Of a DNA stretch of 64,000 nt, positions 44,492 through 57,689 are shown piece by piece. The notes under the pieces were generated by a model. That model did no database searches, was not told the origin of the DNA, and saw only the letters and a list, made by a program, of their open reading frames with translations. This stretch comes from Pisaster brevispinus (taxonomy: Eukaryota; Echinodermata; Asteroidea; Forcipulatida; Asteriidae): NCBI GenBank assembly GCA_023634235.1, contig JAMKCF010000011.1:19640027-19704026 (forward strand), read 5' to 3'. Position 1 is the stretch's first letter; each line of letters opens with the position of its first letter. Made by a program: the position numbers and the translations under genes.

Positions 44492-44840
44492 CTGCTTTGA
44501 TCTTGCCTGGATGCAGCCGCAAGAACAGATGGGGTCCCGTCCTCTGACCTACCCCCCTCTGCGCTGACATCATCGACGTGGATTCTGACGGCTTTGTTAG
44601 GTTCCTCCAAACATGGCTCCTCGGGAAACGAGACGTCGTCTTCATTGAAGGGCTCCGTTGAGACGGAGTTGACCTCCTCCGCGGGGAATGCGGTATCGGC
44701 GACGTCCGCCTCGGACGCGTCTTCTTCCTCGAGGAGGGGGTCCGGTGAGAGGATGCTCGGGTCGGGCTCGGTCGACTCGTCCTCTTCCTCTACGCTGCTT
44801 TGGTGGTAGTTGGTTGCTGCTCGCCCCCTCATTGGAATGT
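44492..44840 (-). CDS. Exon 2: large acidic disordered exon of the Rho GEF-like gene
   Basis: The longest exon at 349 nt. Acceptor ccttcag before ACATTCC, donor gtaaag after AAAGCAG. It enters in phase 1 and leaves in phase 2. It encodes residues 28-144, strikingly acidic: runs such as SSVEEEDESTEPDPS and LLEEEDASEADVAD, later FNEDDVSFPEEP. No folded domain is visible. It is GC-rich compared with the introns around it, as expected for coding sequence, and has many CG dinucleotides. An in-frame ATG (44832) three codons in could be mistaken for a start, but the acceptor and phase match to exon 1 argue that the exon is internal. Acidic low-complexity N-terminal regions are usual in long AKAP13/ARHGEF28-type proteins; I infer no specific partner. 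Confidence 0.88.
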
Positions 44841-45280
44841 CTGAAGGAGAGAGATGAAAACGATTTCAAAAGTGTTTAATGAATCATGTTAGATAAATCA
44901 CTGCCTCTTGAGTCAGGAATGAAAATGGACCCAGGCATTCACCTGTGCTACTGAATTATAGTGTTAACAAAACAGGAAGCTTGAACATGAATATTTATAA
45001 AGTGTTTTTCAGTGAACTATGGCATCCCCCAAAAAAATTAACCCACCCCCCCCCCCCCACAAAAAAAAAAAAAAAGCATGAATTCAGAACCGTGGAGAAG
45101 TTGCATGTCTGAACCATTAGAGAACAAGGTTTCAATAGCCCTTGACCTTGCCCTTGCAATGATGCCCCTTTTAAATTGGTCTAATGGAGTTACCCTTTCT
45201 AAGATGAAAGAGGCAGGTTTCCTGAAGACAACTACTGCAAGCTAGTCGAAACATCAAGAATACACCAACGGCTCTTCTCA

Positions 45281-45296
45281 CCCCCCCCCCCCCCCC
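45281..45296. repeat. Poly-C run, 16 bases
   Basis: Uninterrupted C16; similar C or G runs of 8-19 bases recur across the window. Confidence 0.95.
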
Positions 45297-45770
45297 AGGG
45301 GCCAACAGTTCTCCCAAAAAGAGCTTTTACTTACTTACTTACTTTTACTTACCCCGTAAGAATTACAAGGAATATTTAATATCATCAATCAAAGCCTCAA
45401 AATTTACAGCAAGAGGCTTTGCCCCTTTGTATGGTCTAAATGCAAGTATTAGGCCCCTTCAAAATGATTTTCCATCGAATCGGTGGATTATACAAACATT
45501 TCAACGTGTTCTGTAACTGCAACAACTACAGTTCAACTCCTGATAAGCGCGTATGATTGCAAAGACATAAGGCTCTGAATGATTTCCAATGAGGGCTTGA
45601 TTTGATAACGGTACACGCCTGGGTACATCCCTAATGTCAGAGAGCATGATGGTGTATGTGATTGGGTGTGACACTCACCTGGTTTATGACCTCTGTGGAA
45701 TGTTGGGGGGTGGGCTATGGGAAGGACGGCAAGGCCGATGAATGATTCAAGGGGAGAGGCAACATGAGCA

Positions 45771-45912
45771 AGGCCCAATTTCATAGAGCTGATTAAGCAC
45801 AAAAAGTAGCTAAGCACAATAACAACATGCTTACCAGAATAAGGTTACCAGCCAAAAATAGCCTTCCACATGTACCATTTATGACTGGTATCCTGCTATG
45901 AAATTGGGCCCT
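45771..45912. mobile_element. MITE, family A, about 140 bp
   Basis: Ends ggcccaatttcatagagctg and atgaaattgggccc, with gctaagcac, gcttaccagaataaggttac and actggtatcctgc inside. Full form at 60864-61056. Confidence 0.88.
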
Positions 45913-46109
45913 GGGCTTGAGTTCGAGAGAATCTCCACTAAACCAGTTTCTCTTTGCTCAGAGCTTCACTGGACCAGAAAATATTGTACAAGGCCATTAC
46001 TATTTTCTTTCGTTTTTACAGTTGCCCCTGGCACAATCTTTTTGAGGGTTTGTGACTAGGAAGTATGGTCTCGTAAAGTTGTTGACCCCGAGCTGCATCC
46101 CGGGTTTTC

Positions 46110-46205
46110 ACTGGACGATAAACCGATATGCTTGGGGAAAACCTTGAGAATTTGAACCAGTGTACTCTTCCCAAGACCAAAGATGTTGCACACCTTTAGC
46201 AGGCA
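46110..46205 (-). pseudogene. Fragment resembling the helix-turn-helix of a PIF/Harbinger transposase
   Basis: The minus strand reads LKVCNIFGLGKSTLVQILKV followed by FPKHIGLSS. PIF/Harbinger nucleases have a conserved helix-turn-helix of the type h-x-x-x-F-G-x-G/S-K-S-T-V-x-x-I-x-x-x-F, commonly followed by a P-K-Y/H-I segment. The match is about 30 residues and nothing recognisable remains on either side, so this would be a decayed scrap. GKST also resembles a P-loop, but no Walker partner is present. Recognised by eye only. Confidence 0.3.
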
Positions 46206-46284
46206 CGATGACGTATTCTTTTTTAAGGGCGAGGCAAAGTTCTCCTTTGCAAAGGGCATCTCTTATCAAGGAAACGTGAATTCT

Positions 46285-46365
46285 TAGTGGAGCTTTTCAA
46301 GGGGCACCTAGGCAATGACAAGGGGGCATGGAAGGCAACTGCCTCTGTTGCCTCCATGAAGTACA
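46285..46365. repeat. Dispersed repeat fragment (ggcaatgacaagggggcatg)
   Basis: ggggcacctaggcaatgaca and ggcaactgcctctg match the family at 11060-11160. Confidence 0.7.
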
Positions 46366-46983
46366 AGGATTGAATGACAAATGGGCATGTGGTTGCACCC
46401 CACTGAAGAGTGTACTTCAGAATGTGAAGTGTTTGAGGGAATGGCTTCAAATCACAAAATGTTCCATGTACATGTACATGTAGCAGTCCATGATGGTGAA
46501 ATGAAGATGTGTTCAGGGAAGACCCCAAATTCCTTATTCGCACGGGTAACAAAAAGCAAACATCCCTTGAGACATTTTCTCAATGGAAGCGTTAATGGAT
46601 GCTCGAGAATGTCAAATAATGTCAACATGCAATAATTTCTATCAGAGGTCCAAGATTTTGAAAAAACAGTAATAGCTGTTGCAAAGATTTTGATTTTACA
46701 CGCTAAAAAAAACACATTTTATCCAAACTGCTTCAAGTTTGTCACGTTTCCATGGCTATTTGTATTGGCACATTTTCTTCTTGCATGACTTGAAAAGTAC
46801 AGAACATCCAAAAGCTTACATGTACATACCTGAGGGGAATCTAAAATCAATTTGCATTCATGCAATATCCGAACGATAATTTCATCAGTAAATATTTGTC
46901 TTTCAGCAAAATGAAGATTGATGTAAAGAGCTCATTCATTTTCAGATGAATCTTAATAGAACTTTAAAGCTGTGTCTCGAGTG

Positions 46984-47100
46984 GCAGCTGTGGAAATGGC
47001 TGTGGCTGTTGCTAAGGACAGCCTAGGCTTCAATGCATGTTGACATGGCGATCCAGCCATAGCCCGAGCTGCAGCCGGGAGTCGCAGTCGCTAATGAAAC
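46984..47100. mobile_element. Hexamer foldback element, diverged
   Basis: ggctgtggctgttgct on the left and ccagccatagcccgagctgc on the right form imperfect arms, then agtcgcagtcgctaatg. Confidence 0.6.
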
Positions 47101-47145
47101 CAAACTGAGGCCAGAAGGGACAGACAGTCATAAGGGCGTTTGGGT

Positions 47146-47437
47146 ACGCATATCCCGGTTGTGACACTTGTGTCCATGATGAGCAAGACACATAACTATA
47201 ATTGCTTCTCTTCACCCAGGGGTAAATGGGTACCTGTGAGGGTAGTGATGGGTCTTGTGACTGATTTAGCTTGGTGCGCTACATATTTGGCAGAACAGGC
47301 TGTAAACTCCCAAGGGAGCTGAGATGGTTGAAGGAATGAAATAAATGGCCCAGTGACCAGGGGTGATAATGTTGGAGCGCCAAGAGCGCCAGGTTTCAGC
47401 GCTATATCAGAAGCCACTATTATTATTATATAGTCTG
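47146..47437 (+). mobile_element. tRNA-derived SINE, 5' truncated
   Basis: Begins in the end of the head (cccggttgtgacacttgtgt), keeps the body (aattgcttctcttcaccc, ggtacctgtgagggtag) and ends gcgctatatcagaagccact plus ATT repeats. Confidence 0.85.
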
Positions 47438-48499
47438 GCTTCTTTTTGTTAAAACGACAATCAGAACCTAGCATTGCTACTGACCACAGGGACCATAACA
47501 AATATGGTGGCAGCATAATAGAGGGCTATGCTTGGTGAAACCAGGCGTGGATGTACTATAATAAATCTCCATGCATGCAGAAATGTTCTGAATAGACGCT
47601 GGCAAAACCATCAGCGACACTAAGATGGGCTTAAAAGTGAGACCACATGCTTGACGTCAGCAGGAGCGAGATGAAACTAGAAGGCGTGTGTTGACACATT
47701 GAAACATATGGAAGGCTGACGTCTTAACGTCATGCCTTTGAGATAGCAACTCCAGGGTGTTTTCTCGTCATTGCATACGGACTTCCTTATGAAATGAATG
47801 CATTATTTAAACATGTTAAGCACTTGCCTGTTCGGGATTGCAAGCACATTTTTTTACGGTCGGATCATGGGAAATGAGTGGAATTGCGGACCACTGAATC
47901 AGAGTCACAGACAACAGTTGCATTTCTAGAATTTGTACTAAAATAAGCTGCGTATTAGTCACTAGACCACAGCTCTCTTCTTCTTCTTTTTTAAACAAAG
48001 CCTTATGTTTGTCACCAGGGATTGTGTGCGAATAATTAGCTGCATCTTCCGTCAATTTGTGAAGGTACCCTGAAAGAGGGTGGGTCCAAATTTGACCCAG
48101 TTCCATGGCCTGGGTAGAATCTTCTGCTTCTGTTCAAGGTTCATCTAAAACCCAACCCAGATGGTTTCAGAGACACTTTAACGGTCTATCAATTGAGATT
48201 TTAAAGTCAATGGTGGTCGTAACAAACAGTAGAGACCATTAAGGTCAAGCTTTAGACATTTCAAGCCATAAAGTTTTTTTAATACGGAGAGTTTGTTTTT
48301 ACAAACTGTGTACTGGACAAAATGACCTGCCGTATAAATGAAAAAAAAGTAAGTTAATGGCCAGCTATTTCCAGCCAAGGGGTGAAAGGTCGAGCCATTA
48401 GGTATTGTCCTTCCTTCCCTTTTTGTCCGCATATGACTGACCCTAACAATAATTTTTATCAGCAAATGTTTCATGAATCTGGTTTTTCAGATCACTGAA

Positions 48500-48745
48500 A
48501 AAGCCTATAAATAGTTCCCACTTGCAGACACACAGTCGGCCATCTTTACCGGCAATGATGGTCTTCTTCTTTTTTAGCGCACAACTTTGCATTATGCTTA
48601 AATACAGCATTAGGCCTGGGTGAGTTCTATCAAATTCATTGCATGATTGGTCGATGAACCGCTTGGCTGCTTAGCTATATTCGAACACTTTACGCAGCTC
48701 CAAGCACAAGCTGCCCATCAAGATGGCGTCCATCGAGGACTACCT
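48500..48745. mobile_element. Diverged copy of the 11406-11647 MITE
   Basis: Holds aatagttcccac, gtcggccatctt, tatcaaattcattgcatgat and aagatggcgtcc in the same order. The apparent start of a 167-codon plus-strand frame (48723) is inside its right end. Confidence 0.75.
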
Positions 48746-49392
48746 TGTGGCCGCTGCAGCCACAAGCAGCACGACAAAGCCAAAGTTACTCAATTCAGAC
48801 ACATTATGCACAGAGTATAAATGGCCCCCTCTTGTGGTGGAGAAATGTCCAATAAATACATATAACATGAAACAGAGCGGCAGGTGTTACCACATCCTGG
48901 ATTACTGTAGCTACTGGCAACAAAATGTTATCACAGCAGAGAACAGAAGTCCTTCAGTACGAAAGATAATGATGCTTGAGTTTAGTGCACACAAAATTGG
49001 AGATGATATGTGTATGTACATAGAAAGCCATAGAGATCTTGCACATTATCCCTTGAAGCTTTTTGAAAGGAAACAAAACAAAGCTTTGCAAGAAAGAACA
49101 AAATTGTATCGCTCTACAAAAACGAAATGGAATCCAGAGGTGACCTTCGAACACCCCCATCAGAAAAACATGACAACAGATGGACACAAACGGGACTCAA
49201 GATTAAAAACACACACAAAATTGTAGAGCAATTGATGAGATTTGAGATTAAACTGGGAAAAGATTATGGCAACAACTGGCTTAGGAACGAGAATATGCGA
49301 AAGGTTTGTCATGAGCCTTCGTTTTATGTAGTGGGCGGACACAGGCTGAACAGGTGATGCTGAAGGTGAATTGTGCATAGTCTCAGCATATT

Positions 49393-49566
49393 GACCTTTG
49401 TCACGATGCCGCCATCTTGTTTCACTTCCATACAAATCAATGTGACCAGACTGAGGCTGGAAGGAAATGTAGTCTGGTACCCCTTGGTGAAATGAGAATT
49501 TGGAACTGATTATACCATTTGGTATTCAGGGAACCTGACAAGGGTAGCAGCAGAGTGATAAAGGTC
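49393..49566. mobile_element. MITE, second copy of the 29461 family
   Basis: gacctttgtcacgatgccgc at the left and gcagagtgataaaggtc at the right. Internal gaggctggaaggaaatgta matches gaggctggaaggaaaaata in the first copy. Confidence 0.82.
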
Positions 49567-51339
49567 TGTTAAAGCACTGTTCCTCATGACAAGCAAAGTT
49601 TTCTGGCTGCTTGAAATGATCTGCAGAAATGAACTTGATTTTCATTTTAAATTCATACCACATTTTTCTGGAAACGGAGGAGGAGTCAACACAAATCCTA
49701 GCCCAAAGAGAATAAAAAAAATCAATAGTTCTTCATATTACACGGGAGAATAGTGTTAGCCAGATGTAAAAAATATTGGAAGCGAATAATTGTCAAAACA
49801 CCAGCTTGAATAAAAATGGTAACAACTGATCTTTGCTGAAATTAATTTAAAATGTTTTTAATGTTTAGCATTCACATACACGTTTGTCAACCCTGTAAGT
49901 AAGCAACTTTTTTTTTGGTCTCCCCATTATTTAGATTTTACTTTTTACTTTTTACCGACATCATCATTGAAAGTGAAGTGAGGGCCCCTTTGGTGTCAAC
50001 AGGGTAGGCGTGCTCACACACCTACCCAAGTGTGTATAACACCTGCAATCTGGGACCTTCCTATTGTCCCTCTTTTGTTTGTACTCCAATTTGGGGGGGG
50101 GGGGCAACAGCTCCTAGTGGTTTTGAGCACACTCTCCAACTGCTGACCTTCACCCATCCAGGGACCTTATTGTCTCTTTTGTTATATAGGTCCCCAGTTC
50201 GATTACACAAGTGTAATCGAATCGTCTCCAATCGTAAACCCACCTTTATTCAACTCTTTTGTCCCGACAAATATTAGCCCCATTGTTTTCTTCTGTGATG
50301 GCAATCGTGGACCTATTGTAAGTTCTCGGTTTGAATGTCAGTACAGACTCATCAAGTACACACAAATAAAAAAATGCAAGAAGGAACTGAACTGAGCGGA
50401 TGAACCCACATGTTAAGAGAGAATGGATTGATTTGATTAAATTCCTCGTGGACTCCTCGTTCAGCACTCAAGTATGGACGACAAGAGTCTCACTCCCTAT
50501 GCTCCATCCTGCATTCTAAAAAACTTGACGTTGATTAAATTGACCGGGCTTTCTCGAGCCACCGATCTACACTCAGTTGACCTGGATAGGTAATAAATGC
50601 CAGTGGGAAAATACAATACGTATGATTTTTTATTTTTTATTTTTTTTTTATCCTTGCCTGTTTTTATCACAATTTGATATCTCTAAGTTGAGCACGTAGT
50701 TAGGACATCAAATCCAATAGGTCATCCTATAAAAAATCTCCCAACTAGCCACACTCTGGAGGTGGCTGTAAAAAACAAATTCAATGCGGCAGAAGTTTTT
50801 AACAGGTGTTTTTTTGCAAGCACTTTTTGCTTTAGTGAGTCTGTGTGTAACTAGCAATCTCGACTTTCATCTCAATGCAAATATATGACAGTGTTGTTTT
50901 CATTTTTTCGTATAAAGGTCACGCGGAAAAGTAAAGTTGTCATTTATTTCAGTAGGTCTGACATCCACCCTTAATAAAGTAGAACAATCTTTTTTGGTAC
51001 AAGAATGATAAACCTGGATATGGTCTGTGCTTTGGTACAAGTTTTTGAGGCCATTCAATAATAGAAGTATTGATTTCCTGAGGAAATAATAACTTAACAA
51101 TCGGACACCAGATTAAAACAGAAAAAACACCATACCTGACTAAGATTTTAAATCATTCACTTTTTTACAGTAGATGAGTTTTAACTCTCGCTATGAAAGG
51201 TTGTCAGTTTCGCAAAAATCTGATTACAAAAAATAAATAATTATCTTTAGGTCTAACTTGTAGTAGGATTTTCCATACATTTTTTTAAAAGTAGTTTTAA
51301 TAAATTGTGCTTTGAAACTTTCCATGAAGAAATTGTCTA

Positions 51340-51450
51340 TTTAAGACAGCTGCTTGCTGCAAATCAACTAAGCACAGTTAAAGATTTGCTTACCAGAAAC
51401 AGGTTACCAGCCACACTACCCATTTTATATAAAGTGTGAGCAACCGGTTC
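51340..51450. repeat. Family A fragment
   Basis: caactaagcacag, gcttaccagaaacaggttac and cagccacactacccatttta follow the inner part of family A. Confidence 0.6.
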
Positions 51451-52383
51451 CCTGCACATTGTTGCTTGGAAAATGATCTCGTCCAAACTTGCTTGCCCGG
51501 TCCCACTGATGCCACCTCCATTTCCATTCTCAGTGTAAAGACCTCCACTGGCATTTCCACATGTTTTGTTATTCTTGGGATCCTGCACATGTTAATGCAC
51601 TACTCCTACATTTTTTTTTTTTTTTCTACCCGCAAGTGCAAATGTTGCCGAGCCTATCAAATTACTTTCCAAATACCAAATCCCCGAGTGAGTGACAGAT
51701 AACTCCATCTCACATCTCCGGATTTATTCATGCTTCTCTTTACCATTACACCGATTAAGAGTTGGGGGGGGGGGGAGGGTGGGGAGACAAACGTGCATGC
51801 TGCTCACGTCAGTCCTCTGGTGACGGGACGGGTCAATCGGTGGAGAGAGAGAGAAGAAGAAAAAGTGAAGCGAGCTGTGATCAAATCGTATAATTGGGTG
51901 CTGGCGGGGAGCGTTGAGCCGTTGATTTATACCGTGGATCCTTCTCCGATTTGACAGTGATGGTCTAAACGACATGGGATTCCTCGTAGATAGACAGGCA
52001 TCAGATTGTTTTATTGTTGTTATCCTCTCATAAGTCCCAATTCTTCAGGGAGGGGAATGGACAGGGAGGGGGGCCAGGGGAGAAGGAACATGGCGGGGGA
52101 CTATAGAGGGAAAATTTCCAAATAATCAAAGCTGTAAAAGCAGAGTTAAAGGCATGAATGGTGAGAGTGGCGAAACGTGACTCTCTAGAAATGAGGGTAC
52201 TCTGTAGACCTTCAAGGGAACAGAACTACCATCAAATTTAATCACATGAAATCTCCTTTCACAGAAAACTGTTTTGTAAAGGACCAAAAGTGGGTCTTTA
52301 TTAAAATATTTTTTCAAGTTATGAAAACAAACTTCAAACATGAGCTCCAGAACTCTTCCTTCATCAAACAAAGATTTGTTTAA

Positions 52384-52413
52384 AAAATAAATAAATAAAT
52401 AAAATAAAATAAA
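52384..52413. repeat. (AAAT)n/(AAAAT)n microsatellite
   Basis: aaataaataaataaataaaa followed by taaaataaaac. Confidence 0.9.
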
Positions 52414-53071
52414 ACAAATCCTAAACTTATGTAAGGAATCAACTGAATAATTACCAATGCCCACAAGCAGTTAATTCTTACAGATGTTGAAATATAGTTG
52501 CAGGTGACGATTTATATTGTCATCTTTCCTAGGTATTAAGTGGTGTTATCGGGGAAGAACTAGGGCGAGCTATTGGTAGGTCTCAGCGTTTCACCTACTC
52601 CACCCGCATAACTCATGAAAACATAATAGCTTGAAGAAAACAAGAGTATACTGTTGAAAATGTCGGCACTATCTCAATTCCGGTTCTAATCTCAGAACCA
52701 CCACTGCCCTCCTCTTTCCCCCCCCCCAAAAAAAAACCGGTATCCCACAAGATTGTCACCTAACTTAATTTCTTATTTTACTTACATATATACATGTACA
52801 CCATGCAAAGCTTCTAGTCTTACTAAAAAAAATATAGCTTGCTTGTGCTGGACAATATTCTCTAACTGGAAGCCCCCCCCCCCCTGCCCCTGCCCCCGCC
52901 CCCGCCCAACTACCTGGATATTTGCAATCAATGAGGCAGTGTTACAACCCAGAGCACCAAGCCCTTCACCTGGCTCTCATCATCTCGTCTTTGAGACCAT
53001 CTCATTTACTCCCCTCACGGCTGTTGACGCAGACTCTGCATTTCAATCAATCGCGAGGACGAAAGCTGATC

Positions 53072-53090
53072 GGGGGGGGGGGGGGGGGGG
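53072..53090. repeat. Poly-G run, 19 bases
   Basis: The longest homopolymer seen. It lies on the non-transcribed strand of the host gene, so the transcript has C19 here. Confidence 0.95.
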
Positions 53091-56000
53091 CCAAAAAGTT
53101 GAGGGGCGTGGGCCGTGGGTTAAAGTTTGGGATTACCTGACGAGAAGTACTTGCCTTGTTTCTTGTTTTTTCATAAAGGGATTTTGATTAAATTCTTACA
53201 ATTTTCTTTCTTTCTTTTTTTTTATCACCATGGTTGAGTGTTTGTCTTTGGTACGTTGAAATTGATCATGTACTTGGCAAATCAATCTTTAAAGCATGGG
53301 TCCAACATCGGTAGTTGTCTAAAAACAGTTTTCGCACAACATCTACGTGAAACAAACCTGTGAAATTTGAAGCTCAATCGGTCATAAGAGTCAAATGAAA
53401 ATAGGGAAGAAAAAAAAAACTTGCTTTCAGAGTTTTCAAACATAGGGTTTTAGACTCCCGAGATCGAAACCGCTTGTTTGACTTATTTCTCAAAAACTGT
53501 AGCAATTCAAAAACAAGTATTTCAACAACAACAAAAACATTCTGTTCTGAGATGACCTGCTAACATAATGTCTCCTTTCAAAGCAGACATTTTAAAGATG
53601 GCAAATTATTTAGAACATAGTTGCTGAGCAAAGTAAAAAACACTGGATAGAATATTGTGCATGGCATGGCAGATTCAACTGGCTTCCAGCCGAACGTGCA
53701 TTTTAAAATATGGATATTTTTTACTGACAATTTTTTTATATGAAGTTCTGCATGCCACCTGGATTGAAACGCCCTGACCATTTTTTTTATATCTCTCTAG
53801 ATTTTCAGCTGGAAAACTTTCCACAAAATTATCATGAATATCATGTATGCGAATCTCCATCAACTTGAAAACAGAAGAATAAACAAACCAATTTATTCCT
53901 ACTGACACTTTCCAAGACAGCATTTTTTCCCTCAAATTCATAGATGGCTTTTCATCTCTGTTGAATGTTTCCTCCCAAAGTGTGATAAGAAAGTTTTTTT
54001 GAAAATTAACAAATTTACGAAGAGAAGGATCCCATAACCTTCGTTAAGAGATCATCTTTTTCTTAAGTCAGTTGACATTTCTCTTTAAAAAAGTAAACCC
54101 CTCAGAAAGATATCACTTTTGTTTTTGTAAAAAAAAAAAAATCCATTGTTCTATAATCCCGTTAAAAAAAAAAAAAAAGGAATCCGATGCCAGCCTCAAA
54201 GGGTATTCCCGTAGTGTGGCTTACGAAACTTTGTAAGAAAAGGGCGTCAGGCGTTCAATTTCCTAAGATGACTAAACCGAATATTATCACACGGTATCAG
54301 CTTGAAAGGTTAATTAATAAGATGTGGGCAGACGACAGACCTTCTGGCGCTGTCCATGGTTAATACGGGGTCTGATTCTACAAAGCTTTTTGGCACGCAG
54401 TCGTGATGGGTATCCCTGCTCAGCTCAGTCGATACCCCCTCCCTTGAAAGCTGTATTCCTTTTTCTTTTTTTTTCTTCTCTCTCCTTTTATATCCAGGTG
54501 GGATTTTTAGTCCTTTATCCTCAAAACTGCCAAAGGGAAGGTTTTAAAAACGGATGAAGAATAAAGGGCTGAAGTGGAAAACATTATGGTAAAAAAGTCT
54601 TTATGTAAATCTCGTGATTAACGCTCCACTGGGGGAACTTATTCAACACGCTTTGACGGAAAGAAACATCGGGACTTCAGACCCAGCGGACTTCCTAAGG
54701 GGACTTCTTTTGTCAACTTCACTTCACAGTAAAAAAAAACAACATTGCACTGGATGGTCCTCATCAACAACACCATAAATATCGGAGATGGGGGGGGGGG
54801 ATAGTATCCGAAATGATTTGAACAAAAAATGTACATACATTTGAATGTATAGTATGTATACAGGACCCCAAGGGGAACAGTTCTCTAGCAGCTACTAGTC
54901 GGGCTACCCAGGTAAAACAAGACCCAACAAACAAACTAATAAACAAGCAAACAAAAACAACTTGAACTGTTGGTTTTGTTTCTTTCTTAGAAAAGTGTTT
55001 TAAGTGTGTGGGTTAAGACTTATACTTAAGACAGATCAAGGCTTTTTGCATTTTGCCGAGGTAATTTGTTGAGGCACATAATAATCTTGCCGCTGGAGTT
55101 CAATTATCCTCAGTTTTTGCCCTTTGCTGATGTAAGTAAGCACTCTAAATACCTTGTTTGATTTGCCTTTTCTTTATTTGGCGACATACTTATTTTTTTT
55201 AACAGCAATTACAGAACTTCATCTGTGATATAAACACATCAAATAATATCATAATAGACTTTTGCTCTGTCATCCAAGCAAAGGTCACGCTGTGTACAAT
55301 ACATCTGCCTTTTCCACTCAAGAGTGTTTTCTTTTATACCTGATTCGTCAACAAACACATCAAAGTCAGAGTGTATATCCACAGGCCATCACGTCCAAAT
55401 GCAGAAGCATTTAAAAACCGGTTTGACACAAAGCACGAAAAGTCCAGTGATCTCCCAACGATAGCAGCGACGAGCTTTCCGCCTTCGGTCAAATATGCAA
55501 TTAGGCACCAAAAAAAATCAATCCTCTGACATTTAACTTCCGTAATGATGACTAGTAGAACGTTACGGAATATATCGGGTTTTTTTTTTTTTTATCAACA
55601 GTCACCCTCGACTATTCCATATGGGAACAGGGTGCAGGATTTTAAGCGATTCTGGATGAGGTGGCCGGCCCTACATGGGCACATTTTTTATGATTTCGTA
55701 CAAAACCAAAAGCCCTCCTGTGAGTTTACTTAAATAGAAGAGTCCAGTACAGTAGATCTCCAGTTGTACTGTGGATATTGCAAAATAAATATCATGTGGA
55801 ACTGCATTATTTATACATGTAGTTCAGTCATGTGTTGGGGTGGGGGGTATCTGATGTTGTGGTCATGTGAGCTCTGGTGGTGGTTTTTTGTTTGTTGGTT
55901 TTCCCCATCTCAAATTTTCAGGAAAAAAACCGATGCTGCTTTCCAGAAACAAATGTTTACTTTGAAATAGTATAAAGTGTACATGTGTAACATTTCATCA

Positions 56001-56424
56001 TGTGCATATTTATATGTCCGTGTTCTCTACACAGACCCAATTATTGATTGATTGATTAATTCATTTCCTTTATTTACCTAGGGTGGGCCAAATCAGTTTA
56101 ACCTTGTTTCTAGTTGGGCCTTCCATCATAAAAACTATTTTAAAAACATTAAAAACAAAACACATTAACTAAGTACGTTAATGATATATTTACAGGAAAA
56201 AAAACCCACAGATAGACAGTGGAATAATACTACAAGGAACTAAAGGCTAATAAAAAATATTAAAAAGAGGAAACCCAAGCCATGAGGTTTGAAACTAATT
56301 ACCTTCATATTTATTTAAGTGGAATGAGCAATATTAGAAGAAAATATTTTCAAAGCTGTTTGGTGTAGAAAGTTTCTGCCCAGCATTTTTTTTTTCCCAA
56401 GGAAGATTTTTGAGACACTAAGAC

Positions 56425-56545
56425 CATATGGCTGTGGCTCTGGCTTGATTGTCTCTTGAATAAGCATTGAAGCATAGGTATAGCAACAGCGGCAGGCAGA
56501 CGTAGCCAAAGCCACTGATTCCGACACGGCTTAAGGCTTCAAGGC
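56425..56545. mobile_element. Hexamer foldback element
   Basis: tggctgtggctctggctt, then gcaacagcggcaggcagacg, then agccaaagccactgattccg and acacggctt at the end. Confidence 0.7.
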
Positions 56546-57078
56546 TACAATGTAAACCCAGAACTCGTCATATGCGCGCATGATCAGAATTACAAACGAA
56601 ATTGAAAACTAACAAGTGTATCTGCTGCCACCACACACTTAGATTTCTTCTAAATGACGCAAAAAAATGTTACATTAAAACGTTGGTTTCTGGGAAACTT
56701 ATATTTCTTTTGCCAAGATACTTTCAATAAGCTTTTAAATGATTACTCCGGGGCCAAAAACTAGGGATCTGAGTGGGGTTACATAGTAGCTTTAAAACAA
56801 ACACTTTTCATTTAGTAATTTGACACCTGAGGAAGGAACAAGGAGTGGTGTCAAAATACTGAACAATCCTGTACAGATAGTGAATGGGTTCAACCCAAAA
56901 GAATCGGGCATAAGTCCAACAGTAACACCAAAGATCAGATTTCAACGAAACTGGGAGTTCCCTTCCTTGTTGTGCAACACAAACATTTCATTCCAACAGA
57001 CAGGTTGGTGAGTGGATGTGAGAGACTCAACCAACGACAACTCAATTCCATGTCATGATTACCTTTCTTTTTAAAATG

Positions 57079-57400
57079 TGGCACATCGTGGCCGAGAGGT
57101 CTAGGTCAACAGACTCAAGCTCTGATGGCTGCATCATCAGAGTGTGGGTTCGATTCCTGGTCGTGACACTTATAACCATGATTGCTTCTCTTAACCCGGG
57201 TGTATAAATGGGAGCCTGAGAGGGCTGAGACAGGTATTGTGTTGGGTTAACTCCCTTAGTGCTAATTTTTAAGCAGCTTGGGGTTGTTTGCTCCCCAGGG
57301 TATTGAGAAAGTTTTAGGAATGGTCTAAGTACGCCTGATGAACAGGGATAATAATGTTGTAAAGAGCCGTAAGCTACCAGGATTATGCGCACTATATATA
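57079..57400 (+). mobile_element. tRNA-derived SINE, nearly full length
   Basis: A box tggccgagagg (57089-57099) and exact B box ggttcgattcc (57147-57157). Body with gacacttataaccatgattg and cttctcttaacccgggtgta; ends gcgcactatatatatc. The 149-codon minus-strand frame over it is a by-product. Confidence 0.88.
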
Positions 57401-57689
57401 TCAACCAGGTGTTATCAATGCGTCTCAAGGCAGAGACCATGTGTTCTGTGCTCATAGTATGTTTTTTTATAAAGTGTGCACATATTAGCATTGCATATGA
57501 CTACTGTTTGCAGCTGTACCATAGCACGCAACACTCGGTGAACATCAACGGCCTAATCTGCATATTGATCATGTGCCCATGTTACAAAAGTTTGCAATGC
57601 AACTGATACATAAATGGCAAAGATCACTTTGCCATTTTACAGGATTGGTGAAAATACTAGATCTCAAGTAGCGCCATATCTAAATTGGC

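Noticed and set aside
44594..44879. Plus-strand reading frames over 44.6-44.9 kb
   Set aside because: Shadows of the GC-rich exon 2 on the opposite strand.
48723..49226. 167-codon plus-strand reading frame
   Set aside because: Its start lies inside the end of a dispersed MITE-like repeat, no domain is recognisable, and the composition is not convincing. It has no splice or promoter support.
57042..57491. 149-codon minus-strand reading frame
   Set aside because: It is the reverse strand of a tRNA-derived SINE; the SINE at 10317 gives a similar short frame.
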